Shown here one piece after another: positions 1 to 6,526 of a DNA stretch of 15,646 nucleotides. How positions within the stretch are numbered: the stretch's first letter is position 1; each line of letters starts with the position of its first letter. The stretch covers positions 1-15,646 of the forward strand of contig JBAXPK010000054.1 in NCBI GenBank assembly GCA_037132275.1. The letters run 5' to 3'. A program made the translations under genes and the position numbers. Source of the stretch: JAABPW01 sp037132275. GTDB lineage: Bacteria; Verrucomicrobiota; Kiritimatiellia; CAIKKV01; CAITUY01. A model generated the notes under the pieces. It saw only the letters and a program-made list of their open reading frames with translations. It did not search any database and was not told the origin of the DNA.

Positions 1-1
1 G

Positions 2-208
2 GTAAATTCTTATGCGCTGGGCAGGCTAAAAGCAATGACACCATGCAACGGCTTTTCCGATGGTGGAATAATCTACACGCCGAGGAGAGGGGGCAACGTC
101 AATGCTGTGGAGCGGTGGCTGAATCAGATCCGTTGTCGCTTTAGCGGGGAGGGGATACAGTTCTCACAGGCTGTGTCGCCGAGCAAATTGAGACATCATA
201 CTCACTGA
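2..208 (+). CDS. Possible 3' end of a gene cut by the left edge (unknown function)
   Basis: One plus frame is open from the window edge to a TGA at 206-208, giving 68 residues. The other two forward frames close much earlier (for example a TAG near 140). The translation has a protein-like composition (segments such as GRLKAMTPCNGF, GGIIYTP and VERWLNQIRCRF) and a basic, histidine-rich end. I do not recognise the family and cannot see the start. It may be the C-terminus of a longer gene or a chance open frame. No terminator follows directly; the nearest is at 439-466. Confidence 0.3.
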   Translation, partial: VNSYALGRLKAMTPCNGFSDGGIIYTPRRGGNVNAVERWLNQIRCRFSGEGIQFSQAVSPSKLRHHTH

Positions 209-329
209 ACATCATTGAATTTCCTTAACAATTCGCCCTTGAATCAACTCCATTTCGGATTCCAATCTGCCATGAATCTGTCAAATCTTGAACGGGACAC
301 CACCACGGCACAAATAGTGCTTAAATATA

Positions 330-466
330 TAGGTGACCTGAGGTTGGTGATGATTGGAACGGCGCTTACGGTGCCACAAGTTTCCGACTCGACTGGCCGA
401 CTGGGGTACCCGGCAGTAGGTAAATGCTGGCCACAATTACCGCGGCTTCAGTGCTGCGGTTTTTTT
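330..466 (+). ncRNA. Candidate structured RNA or leader ending in an intrinsic terminator
   Basis: This stretch shows no credible protein but several local pairings in plus orientation. GGAAC pairs with GTTTCC around an inner GGCGC/GTGCC hairpin (about 356-390). TGGCC pairs with GGCCA around an inner part containing GGGGTACCC (about 394-433). A terminator hairpin then follows at 439-466. The CCCGGCA block faintly recalls a SAM-I riboswitch, but the rest of that aptamer is missing. It could be a small RNA, an attenuator or an orphan 3' UTR. No family is assigned. Confidence 0.25.
439..466 (+). terminator. Rho-independent terminator
   Basis: ACCGCGGC and GCTGCGGT form an 8-bp stem (one G-U pair) around the loop TTCAGT, followed at once by seven T residues on the plus strand. 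It would end a transcript coming from the left, either the partial gene at the edge or a structured RNA. On the minus strand the hairpin lacks a U-tract, so it does not serve the minus-strand gene that ends at 487. Confidence 0.65.
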
Positions 467-486
467 ATGAGTGGAATTCGCCTTGC

Positions 487-699
487 CTAGTTCGTCTCTG
501 GCGGTTTCTGGGAACGAAGGAAGAGTGCAAGCAGCAGAAGGGTGTTGGCTCCAATCAAGAGGTGAGAAGCACAAGTCTGGATGCCAAACAGGTGAATGTT
601 TTGCCCCATGAGCAACCGCAGGATGATTGCCAGCACGATGACCAACACTCCCAGTACCCCAACTACTCCGGATGCGGACGAACAGCATGTACATTTCAT
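487..699 (-). CDS. Small two-helix membrane protein (hypothetical)
   Basis: The 70-residue product starts with a short Cys-rich head (MKCTCC), then a Gly/Val/Leu/Ile-rich hydrophobic segment at about residues 10-31. A polar linker with one Cys follows, then a second hydrophobic segment at about 45-63 and a basic/polar tail (RSQKPPETN). The layout is that of a bitopic-hairpin inner-membrane protein. The ATG has an AGGGG-type ribosome site about nine bases upstream. A plausible promoter lies just before that. The overlapping frames on both strands are not protein-like. No family is recognised and no partner gene is adjacent, so the function cannot be assigned. Confidence 0.6.
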   Translation of the reverse strand: MKCTCCSSASGVVGVLGVLVIVLAIILRLLMGQNIHLFGIQTCASHLLIGANTLLLLALFLRSQKPPETN

Positions 700-725
700 G
701 GGATATTTCCCCTTTCGTTGTTCAC

Positions 726-754
726 AGAGTAAGCCCCGGGGCTATAGTTGGCAA
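726..754 (-). promoter_or_regulatory. Candidate promoter with palindromic spacer for the small membrane protein
   Basis: On the minus strand TTGCCA (749-754) and TACTCT (726-731) are separated by 17 bases. The -35 is good and the -10 is weak. Within the spacer lies a perfect 12-bp palindrome AGCCCCGGGGCT (732-743). A palindrome placed there is a common position for a repressor or a MerR-type activator. The start codon at 699 would leave a leader of about 20 bases. Confidence 0.35.
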
Positions 755-860
755 GTGCACGTTTGTAGTGCGAAAACAGGTGAGGTAATCCGATTGGTAT
801 TGAAAATTGACTCCAGTACCCCTAGTGTAAACTGAAATCATTCATATCAGGGAAGTTACC

Positions 861-1955
861 ATGAAGCTTTTTAGCCAGTACAAGCTTGGTGCTGTAGAGT
901 TGAAGAACCGCGTCGTTATGTCCCCCATGACACGCTCCCGGGCAATCGGCAATCTTCCCAACGAATTGATGGCTGGGTATTATGCTCAAAGGGCCAGTGC
1001 CGGACTTATCATCACCGAGGGGACATCCCCGTCCCCCAACGGATTGGGGTATGCCCGAATACCCGGCATATATTCAGCTAAGCAGACCGCATGCTGGCAG
1101 CAGGTGACCGCCGCCGTCCATGCCCACAGTGGGCGGATATTTATGCAGTTAATGCATACAGGACGGGTGGGGCACCTGCTGAACTTGCCGCCGGGTTCGG
1201 AACTACTGGCCCCGTCGGCGGTCGCCACGAGTGGAAAAATGTGGACTGATAGCCAGGGGGAGCAGCCCTGTGGTATGCCCCGCGAGATGACGTCGGCTAA
1301 CATCCGGCAAACGGTCGATGAATACGTCCATGCGGCACGTAATGCCATCACGGCAGGTTTTGACGGTGTTGAGATTCACGGTGCCAATGGCTATCTGATC
1401 ACCCAATTCCTTGACCCGGACTCCAATCGACGCAACGATGAATATGGACGTGATGGCACTGGCCGCAACCGTTTTGCGATTGAGGTCGCTGCGGCGATTA
1501 TTGCCGCCATCGGTGCTGAACGGGTCGGCATCCGTCTTTCCCCCTACGGCGTATTCAATGATATGAGCGGATCCTACAATGGGATCGCCACCCAGTATAC
1601 CGACTTGGCTGCGACGTTGGGACGTCTCTCTTTGGCCTATCTTCACTTGGTCGACCACTCAGCCATGGGGTCCCCGAAACCTGATCCTTCGACTGTCAAG
1701 GCCATGTGCAGCGGGTTTCGTGCTGCTGGCGGACGGGCTATCATTCTTTCCGGCGGATACGAACGTGACCGTGCCGAATCGGATGTGAAAAGCGGGGAGG
1801 CGAACCTAATTGCCTTTGGCCGACCGTTCATTGCCAACCCGGATCTGGTGGAGCGACTCAAGGCCGGCTACCAAATGGCAGTACCTGACCAGACAACATT
1901 TTACACCCCCGGGTCCAAAGGGTATACAGATTATCCTGTCACGTCTAACCCCTAG
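861..1955 (+). CDS. Old Yellow Enzyme family FMN-dependent alkene reductase (NemA-like)
   Basis: The 364-residue protein has the full length of OYE-class (alpha/beta)8-barrel flavoenzymes. These use NAD(P)H to reduce activated C=C bonds, and sometimes nitro compounds or nitrate esters, in the cytosol. Visible signatures are the N-terminal LKNRVVMSPMTR block, the substrate pair His/Asn in EIHGANGYL (about residues 171-179), QFLDPDSNRRNDEYG just after, and the phosphate-binding ending IAFGRPFIANPDL. The usual GGS after DEYG is replaced by RDGTGRN, a mild deviation. The start ATG has GGGAAG five bases upstream. It seems monocistronic, and its TAG overlaps the stop of the opposite-strand gene. 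The native substrate cannot be read from sequence. Confidence 0.93.
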   Translation: MKLFSQYKLGAVELKNRVVMSPMTRSRAIGNLPNELMAGYYAQRASAGLIITEGTSPSPNGLGYARIPGIYSAKQTACWQQVTAAVHAHSGRIFMQLMHTGRVGHLLNLPPGSELLAPSAVATSGKMWTDSQGEQPCGMPREMTSANIRQTVDEYVHAARNAITAGFDGVEIHGANGYLITQFLDPDSNRRNDEYGRDGTGRNRFAIEVAAAIIAAIGAERVGIRLSPYGVFNDMSGSYNGIATQYTDLAATLGRLSLAYLHLVDHSAMGSPKPDPSTVKAMCSGFRAAGGRAIILSGGYERDRAESDVKSGEANLIAFGRPFIANPDLVERLKAGYQMAVPDQTTFYTPGSKGYTDYPVTSNP

Positions 1956-2842
1956 CCGGTACGAAGCCACTTTGGCGCCAGCGCGCACAACCGCTTCCCC
2001 CAGCGCGACTCCTGATTCCTCGCTTCGTGCAGAAAGAGGCTTACGCGTTCCGCGAATGCACGTGTAGCAGCTCTGGACTCCGCCAGCGCCTCGGGATACA
2101 TAGGCGCCGCGCGCGAACATTCGCGCCAGTTATCGCGCGTGCATTCAACCAGTGGATATCGCATGAGGTAGAACTTTGTGCACCACGGCTCGTAGACCGC
2201 CACGCGTCGCCCCAGCAGCGTAGCCCAGTAGGCCCCGTGGTAGGTGTTGGTAATTACCGTGCGCCCAGATGCCAGAAATGCCGCCACCTCTTCGATTCGG
2301 GCAGATCCCGTGTTCGACATGCGCGGCAAGCCGTCGATGGCGACCGGGTTGAGATCGCCGTGCTCATAGAGAACGTAATCATGAGTCGCCTGCATGGGGG
2401 CGTCAAAGACCGGATGCATGCACGTGCTGCAGGGCGCGTAGATGGCCCAGTCGACGACGTCGCGTAATCCACACAAGGCGAAGCGGCTGAGATCATAGTC
2501 AGTCTGGTACTGCGCCAGCGATGAGCGCCAGTTGCGCACGATCGTTCCGCTGTGCGTGTGCACGGCGTCATGGTGGTGGCCGATGCCCCATGCGATCACG
2601 CGATTGCCGCCTGCAAGCAGGTGCTGCACGACGTGTTCCCATGGCCAAGGGTGCAGCATCCCTCCGCCGCCGAGGATAACTATCTGTCCCCGCAAAGAAT
2701 CGATTCGGATGCGGTCAGTGGCGGCGACATCCCTGATCCGCCACCCTCGGTGCACTTCGGGGAAATGGTCCAGCGGCCGGCAATATCGGTCGCCGACGTT
2801 GCGGTTCGCCGTGTGGTGAATATTGATGATACTGGGGCGCAT
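1952..2842 (-). CDS. Polysaccharide pyruvyl transferase family protein
   Basis: The 296-residue product fits PF04230, GT-B-like enzymes that transfer pyruvate from PEP onto sugars of exopolysaccharide or cell-wall polymers (CsaB/WcaK types). Features seen are the N-terminal NVGDRY, the glycine loop LGGGGMLHP, AWGIGHH, and the C-terminal ITNTYHGAYWATLLGRRVAVYEPW block with the family's conserved TxxyHg motif. Its codons are more GC-rich than those of the flanking regions, so recent acquisition is possible. No glycosyltransferase or capsule gene lies next to it in this window, so the acceptor is unknown. A GGAG lies 12 bases before the ATG, a weakly placed ribosome site. Convergent with the upstream reductase gene, it shares the CTAG at 1952-1955. 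Confidence 0.82.
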   Translation of the reverse strand: MRPSIINIHHTANRNVGDRYCRPLDHFPEVHRGWRIRDVAATDRIRIDSLRGQIVILGGGGMLHPWPWEHVVQHLLAGGNRVIAWGIGHHHDAVHTHSGTIVRNWRSSLAQYQTDYDLSRFALCGLRDVVDWAIYAPCSTCMHPVFDAPMQATHDYVLYEHGDLNPVAIDGLPRMSNTGSARIEEVAAFLASGRTVITNTYHGAYWATLLGRRVAVYEPWCTKFYLMRYPLVECTRDNWRECSRAAPMYPEALAESRAATRAFAERVSLFLHEARNQESRWGKRLCALAPKWLRTG

Positions 2843-3400
2843 TCGGTTAACAAACTCCGTCCGTTGATGGGATTTAGTAGGATTGTCGCTATCTGCTGAA
2901 CTCGGTCATTCGGCCAATATTGATGCCTATTCCTGATTTTCCAGCCAAATCCGATTCCGATTATGCCGGATAATGTTGATCTCGCTACGGACAGAAAATG
3001 TACCGCCTGTCGTTAGCGATGTCCATACGGTTCTCTCTTAAACCTTTAGAATGAGCCCTCAGGGGCACAAAATCTGTTGACCGGAAACTCTCGCCCTCGT
3101 TTCAGATTATCTGGTCCGTCCCCTAGATACCCGTGCGATATCCGAAAGAAACGATTTGTGGTGATCCATGCATAACCCGTTTAGCATTGGATATATTTGA
3201 GCTCAGGCGGCTGCTTTAGCCTAGGCATATTCTCTTGCGGCCATATTAATGGCAGAATATCTGAAAAGTGAAGACGTGATAATTGTGGTAACACTATCGT
3301 ACAAGTGTGAGAATGAATCCGACACCTTTGACATCAAAACAGGAAAAGCCAGTCACGCCTATACGGTAGTGTCGGTGGAGTGAACCTCAGAGGATTTTTT
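2843..3400. other. Gene-free stretch of about 560 bases
   Basis: No frame here gives a convincing protein and no tRNA, IS end or repeat array is seen. It lies upstream of both flanking genes (the minus-strand pyruvyl transferase gene and the plus-strand DUF188 gene), so it must hold both promoters, but I find no strong -35/-10 pair. The only clear structure is the bulged hairpin at 3227-3260. The composition is more AT-rich than in the neighbouring genes. Confidence 0.5.
3227..3260. repeat. Bulged inverted repeat in the intergenic region
   Basis: ATATTCT (3227-3233) pairs with AGAATAT (3254-3260), and inside it GCCAT (3240-3244) pairs with ATGGC (3249-3253) around an ATTA loop. The six bases CTTGCG are unpaired on one side. 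No T-run follows, so it is not a classic terminator. It may be an operator or a leader element of the gene starting at 3401. Confidence 0.3.
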
Positions 3401-3865
3401 ATGCTGCATATTTTTGTCGATGCTGATGCGTGTCCGGTCAAACAGGAGGTGTACCGCGTCGCTCGCCGATATCAACTTGATGTCACACTGGTGGCCAACT
3501 CCTGGATGCGAGTTCCGAAAGAACAATGGTTGGCACTCGAAGTCGTAGGGGATGGATTTGATGAGGCTGACAACTGGATTGTCGAACACGTGCAACCCCA
3601 TGACATCGTGATCACCGCTGACATACCACTTGCGAGCCGCTGCCTGAAGGTGGGAGCACGCGTAATGGGGCCAACCGGAAAACCGTTCAGGGAGAACAAC
3701 ATCGGTCAGGCCATCGCCACTCGGGCACTACTGTCGGAACTTCGTGCGGCCGGAGAGATAACGGGGGGACCCCCGCCGCTGAAGATGTGTGACCGATCCC
3801 GTTTTCTTCAAGAGCTCGACGAAGTGATTCAATCAATTCGTCGCAAGCATCCGGCCAAATCCTGA
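3401..3865 (+). CDS. yaiI: YaiI/YqxD family protein (DUF188, UPF0178)
   Basis: The 154-residue protein matches the YaiI/YqxD family in length and motifs: the N-terminal FVDADACPVK (Asp7 and Asp9), GDGFDEADNWI, DIVITADIPLA and a C-terminal RSRFLQELD. The fold is thought to be NYN/PIN-like with conserved acidic residues, which suggests a nuclease, but the cellular role is not established. I chose the ATG at 3401 because AGAGGA sits six bases upstream. The in-frame GTG at 3380 lacks such a site. It is a single-gene unit, facing the minus-strand operon that ends at 3961. Confidence 0.9.
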   Translation: MLHIFVDADACPVKQEVYRVARRYQLDVTLVANSWMRVPKEQWLALEVVGDGFDEADNWIVEHVQPHDIVITADIPLASRCLKVGARVMGPTGKPFRENNIGQAIATRALLSELRAAGEITGGPPPLKMCDRSRFLQELDEVIQSIRRKHPAKS

Positions 3866-3921
3866 GCAGGAAGGGGACAGTCACGCTGGGCTTCCATCTG
3901 GGAATGTGCTGCGAAGGCGAT

Positions 3922-3953
3922 CCTTGCGCCGCTGGACGCTAGCAGGGGTTTTT
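3922..3953 (+). terminator. Possible weak terminator after the DUF188 gene
   Basis: CCTTGC and GCAGGG can form a 6-bp stem (with one G-U pair) around a 15-base interior, followed by GGTTTTTC on the plus strand. It lies 57 bases after the stop codon at 3865. The long loop makes it a low-confidence call. Confidence 0.3.
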
Positions 3954-3960
3954 CGAAGAA

Positions 3961-5529
3961 TTATCCCCGGGTCAGGGACTTCGCATAGACGACACGATCA
4001 TCGCCCTCCGCATAGAAGTCGGGGATACGGGCGACCTCGGCATAGCCGGTTTTCAAGTAGAATCCCCGTGTAGAGTGATAAAGCGGACGCCCTGACGTCT
4101 CAATGAGGATTAATCGTCCTTTTTTACGACGAATGAGCTTCTCGACATGGTCAAGAAGGGCGCGGCCAAAGCCACGCCCCTGGCCGTCGGCCCTGACCCC
4201 GATCCAGTAGATATCGAACGTGCCTTCTGTGCAGGGTGTCGGGCCGTAGCAAATCCACCCGGATGGCCTTCCCCCGTCAAGGAGCGTGAAGGATTGATAG
4301 TGATCGGCTGGCCCCTTGGCGATGGCTTCTTCGAGGACTTCCCTGGCCACGGTAATTTCACCCTCGTGGAAGAAGGATGTGCCATGCATGAAATCCAGTA
4401 TGGCGTCACGGTCTGAAGCCAGAGTGTGGCGAATGAGCGACCGGGGCAGCCTCCGGGGGTTGCGTTTCGCTTCTGGCAGCGGGCTGGCGGGCGGTAGGGC
4501 TGTGGTGTTGAGAGCCAGACGCGCTTGTGCGTTATGGCAGACGCGTTTCACAAATTCCGGATAAGGGATTTTGGCGGCGGCGAGGGCAGCGGCGAACCCG
4601 CTGTCCGGTGAAATGTCAGGATTCGGGTTGATCTCCAGAATCACGAAGTGGCCATTTTCATCCAGTCGGAAATCCACGCGGGCATAGTCGCGGCAACCCA
4701 TGGTGTGCCAGGCGGCCAATGCGGCCTCACTGAGACGGCGGGCGATAGCTTTATCGAGGATGGCAGGGATTACCCGCACGGTGTTTTTGTACTCAAATGA
4801 TTCCGTATGCCACTTGGCGGCATAGTCCACGATGTGCGGGCGGTTCTTGCCATAACCACGGAACTCAATCTCAGCGATGGGGAGGGTTTTAACCTTATTT
4901 CCGTCCTGAAAAACAGAGATGTTGATTTCACGGGTTCCAAAGAACTGTTCCACCAGGGCTGGATGCTTGAAGTCGCGATGAACTCTGGCCACGGCCTTCA
5001 TCAGGGCGGGGAGGCCGCCGGGTATCACGGAACTGGCGTGAATGCCTTCGCTGGCATCCGCAAAAAGCGGCTTAACGATCCAGGGGGGCGGAGGGAGTGT
5101 ATAGGAGGCCGCAGAGCGACGATCGGGTGGAATGATGACTCCAGCCGGAACAGGCAGGTTGGCGGCCTTGAGAACCGCCTTGGTGCGCCATTTGTCCAGG
5201 GCCAGCACCTGGCTTGTGCTGTCATTCCCCGTGCATTCTTTCCCGAAGGCTTCACACACGGTTGGAACCTGCATGGCATCGGCGGGACGGCCCGGAAAAT
5301 TTTCGACTAGATTGAAGATGAGGCGCTCTTTGGCGTTTTGCAGCAGGGTCGGCAGACCGGAAAGCGACTCCACAGCCGCAACCCGCGCAGGCCAGGAAAG
5401 AGCGTCCAGCGCCTTGGCGACGGCTTGGACCTCATCCATCACGCCGGCATCGCTTTCGACGCTCTGGCAACTGCCGGGTGCGGGAATGGCGTGGTGAAGA
5501 ATCAGGATCGGCTCGCCGCTGGGTTTCAT
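3961..5529 (-). CDS. ATP-grasp ligase (D-Ala-D-Ala-ligase-like) fused to a GNAT acetyltransferase
   Basis: The 522-residue product has two parts. Residues 1-340 form an ATP-grasp ligase: IFNLVENFPG (71-80), PWIVKPLFADASEGI (149-163), ALVEQFFGTREINISVF (about 191-207) and the metal-binding RVDFRLD...VILEINPNPDISP (284-307). Such enzymes activate a carboxylate as acyl phosphate and join it to an amine. After a Pro-rich linker, residues 366-518 form a GNAT domain with the acetyl-CoA loop GQGRGFG (449-455) and a YHSTRGFYLKTGY ending. The start ATG overlaps the stop of the preceding ligase gene as ATGA, which implies translational coupling. With the aminomutase two genes upstream, it probably ligates and acetylates a lysine-derived amino acid. 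The GNAT part could play the role of beta-lysine acetyltransferase AblB. The substrate is inferred. GNAT and ATP-grasp also occur fused in N-acetylglutaminylglutamine synthetase. Confidence 0.85.
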   Translation of the reverse strand: MKPSGEPILILHHAIPAPGSCQSVESDAGVMDEVQAVAKALDALSWPARVAAVESLSGLPTLLQNAKERLIFNLVENFPGRPADAMQVPTVCEAFGKECTGNDSTSQVLALDKWRTKAVLKAANLPVPAGVIIPPDRRSAASYTLPPPPWIVKPLFADASEGIHASSVIPGGLPALMKAVARVHRDFKHPALVEQFFGTREINISVFQDGNKVKTLPIAEIEFRGYGKNRPHIVDYAAKWHTESFEYKNTVRVIPAILDKAIARRLSEAALAAWHTMGCRDYARVDFRLDENGHFVILEINPNPDISPDSGFAAALAAAKIPYPEFVKRVCHNAQARLALNTTALPPASPLPEAKRNPRRLPRSLIRHTLASDRDAILDFMHGTSFFHEGEITVAREVLEEAIAKGPADHYQSFTLLDGGRPSGWICYGPTPCTEGTFDIYWIGVRADGQGRGFGRALLDHVEKLIRRKKGRLILIETSGRPLYHSTRGFYLKTGYAEVARIPDFYAEGDDRVVYAKSLTRG

Positions 5530-6518
5530 GCTGCAGCGCCAATCCTTGACAGGGCGCTCTCGATAATGGCGCTGATAATGTACTTGTAACTCTTTCCCAT
5601 AAGTCCGGCGATGATGGGAAGATCCGAATGATGGGGGTTGAGGCCGGGAAGCGGGTTCACTTCCATAAACGAAGGACGGCCCTGAGAATCCATCCGGATG
5701 TCGACACGACCGGCATCCCGCAGTTCCAGGGCCCTATAAGAGTCCAAGGCCAGTTTTTCGACTGCTTCGGTTTCCGGCGTCCGGGGCGGGCAATGATAAT
5801 CTACAAAATTCGTATAATTTTCCTTCACTTCGTAAGTGTAGATGGTGGTATTGGCATTGGGCCGGAAGCAAACCTCCATGGTGCCCAGCACCCCGGCCTT
5901 GGCCCCCGTGCCGAGAATGGCCACCGTAAACTCGCGGCCCGGCAGGAATTCCTCAACCAGCACGGGCTGATTGAATTTCAGCAGCAAGGTTTGGCAGACG
6001 GCCCGTAACTCGGCGGCGTTTGTGATTCTTGAGGCGCGGTCGATGCCTTTGCCGGTTCCCTCGGCGATGGGCTTTGCAAAAAGGGGAAATGGCAGCGCCA
6101 CCTTCTCAATGTCAGTCTCGCTGTGAACGACATGGAACCCGGCGGTATTCAGGCCTTCCGCCTTGAGAATGCGTTTTGCAACCGCCTTGTCGAGGGTCAC
6201 GGCGCAAACGAGCGGATCGGACAAGGTGTAGGGAATGTCAAAGGCCTCCAACATGCAGGGGACCTGCGCTTCCCGGCTCCGGCCGGCCACTCCCTCGGCG
6301 ATGTTAAAGACGAGATCCCAGCGCGCCCCGGCAGCCAGCCTGGCGCAAAGCGCCCTGGCATGGCCAATGCGCTCGGGCGTGAAGCCGAGTTCGGCAATGG
6401 TGCGTTCGAGGGTGTCGATGGTGACATCTGCGTCAAACTCGGCCACGTCTTCTTCTTTATAGCCGAGGGCGAGATAGTCACCACGGAGATCGTAGGTCAA
6501 GCCGATTGTTAAACTCAC
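5526..6518 (-). CDS. D-alanine-D-alanine ligase-like ATP-grasp enzyme
   Basis: This 330-residue cytosolic ligase has the Ddl fold. FNIAEG (71-76) corresponds to the N-terminal substrate/ATP region. The glycine-rich loop is FAKPIAEGTGKGI (147-159), followed by PVLVEEFLPGREFTVAIL. The magnesium and product site is GRVDIRMD...FMEVNPLPGLNP (270-294). A true peptidoglycan Ddl would normally sit among mur/fts genes, whereas this one is sandwiched between a lysine 2,3-aminomutase and a second ATP-grasp/GNAT enzyme. I therefore infer a secondary ligase acting on the aminomutase product. It starts with GTG eight bases after the aminomutase stop, with GGAGG in the end of that gene as ribosome site, and overlaps the next gene by four bases. 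Its amino-acid substrates cannot be told from sequence. Confidence 0.86.
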   Translation of the reverse strand: MSLTIGLTYDLRGDYLALGYKEEDVAEFDADVTIDTLERTIAELGFTPERIGHARALCARLAAGARWDLVFNIAEGVAGRSREAQVPCMLEAFDIPYTLSDPLVCAVTLDKAVAKRILKAEGLNTAGFHVVHSETDIEKVALPFPLFAKPIAEGTGKGIDRASRITNAAELRAVCQTLLLKFNQPVLVEEFLPGREFTVAILGTGAKAGVLGTMEVCFRPNANTTIYTYEVKENYTNFVDYHCPPRTPETEAVEKLALDSYRALELRDAGRVDIRMDSQGRPSFMEVNPLPGLNPHHSDLPIIAGLMGKSYKYIISAIIESALSRIGAAA

Positions 6519-6526
6519 GGGATCGA

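Noticed and set aside
380..433. Resemblance to a SAM-I riboswitch (GACTGGCC ... CCCGGCA)
   Set aside because: The 5' P1/P2 elements and the GATGA kink-turn are missing, and no methionine gene follows.
215..490. A 91-codon plus-strand open frame and overlapping 102- and 85-codon frames nearby
   Set aside because: Composition is not protein-like, they run through the terminator at 439-466, and the 70-residue membrane protein explains 487-699 better.
5526..6518. Housekeeping D-Ala-D-Ala ligase of peptidoglycan synthesis
   Set aside because: No cell-wall genes are nearby, and it is translationally coupled to a second ATP-grasp/GNAT enzyme and follows an aminomutase by eight bases.
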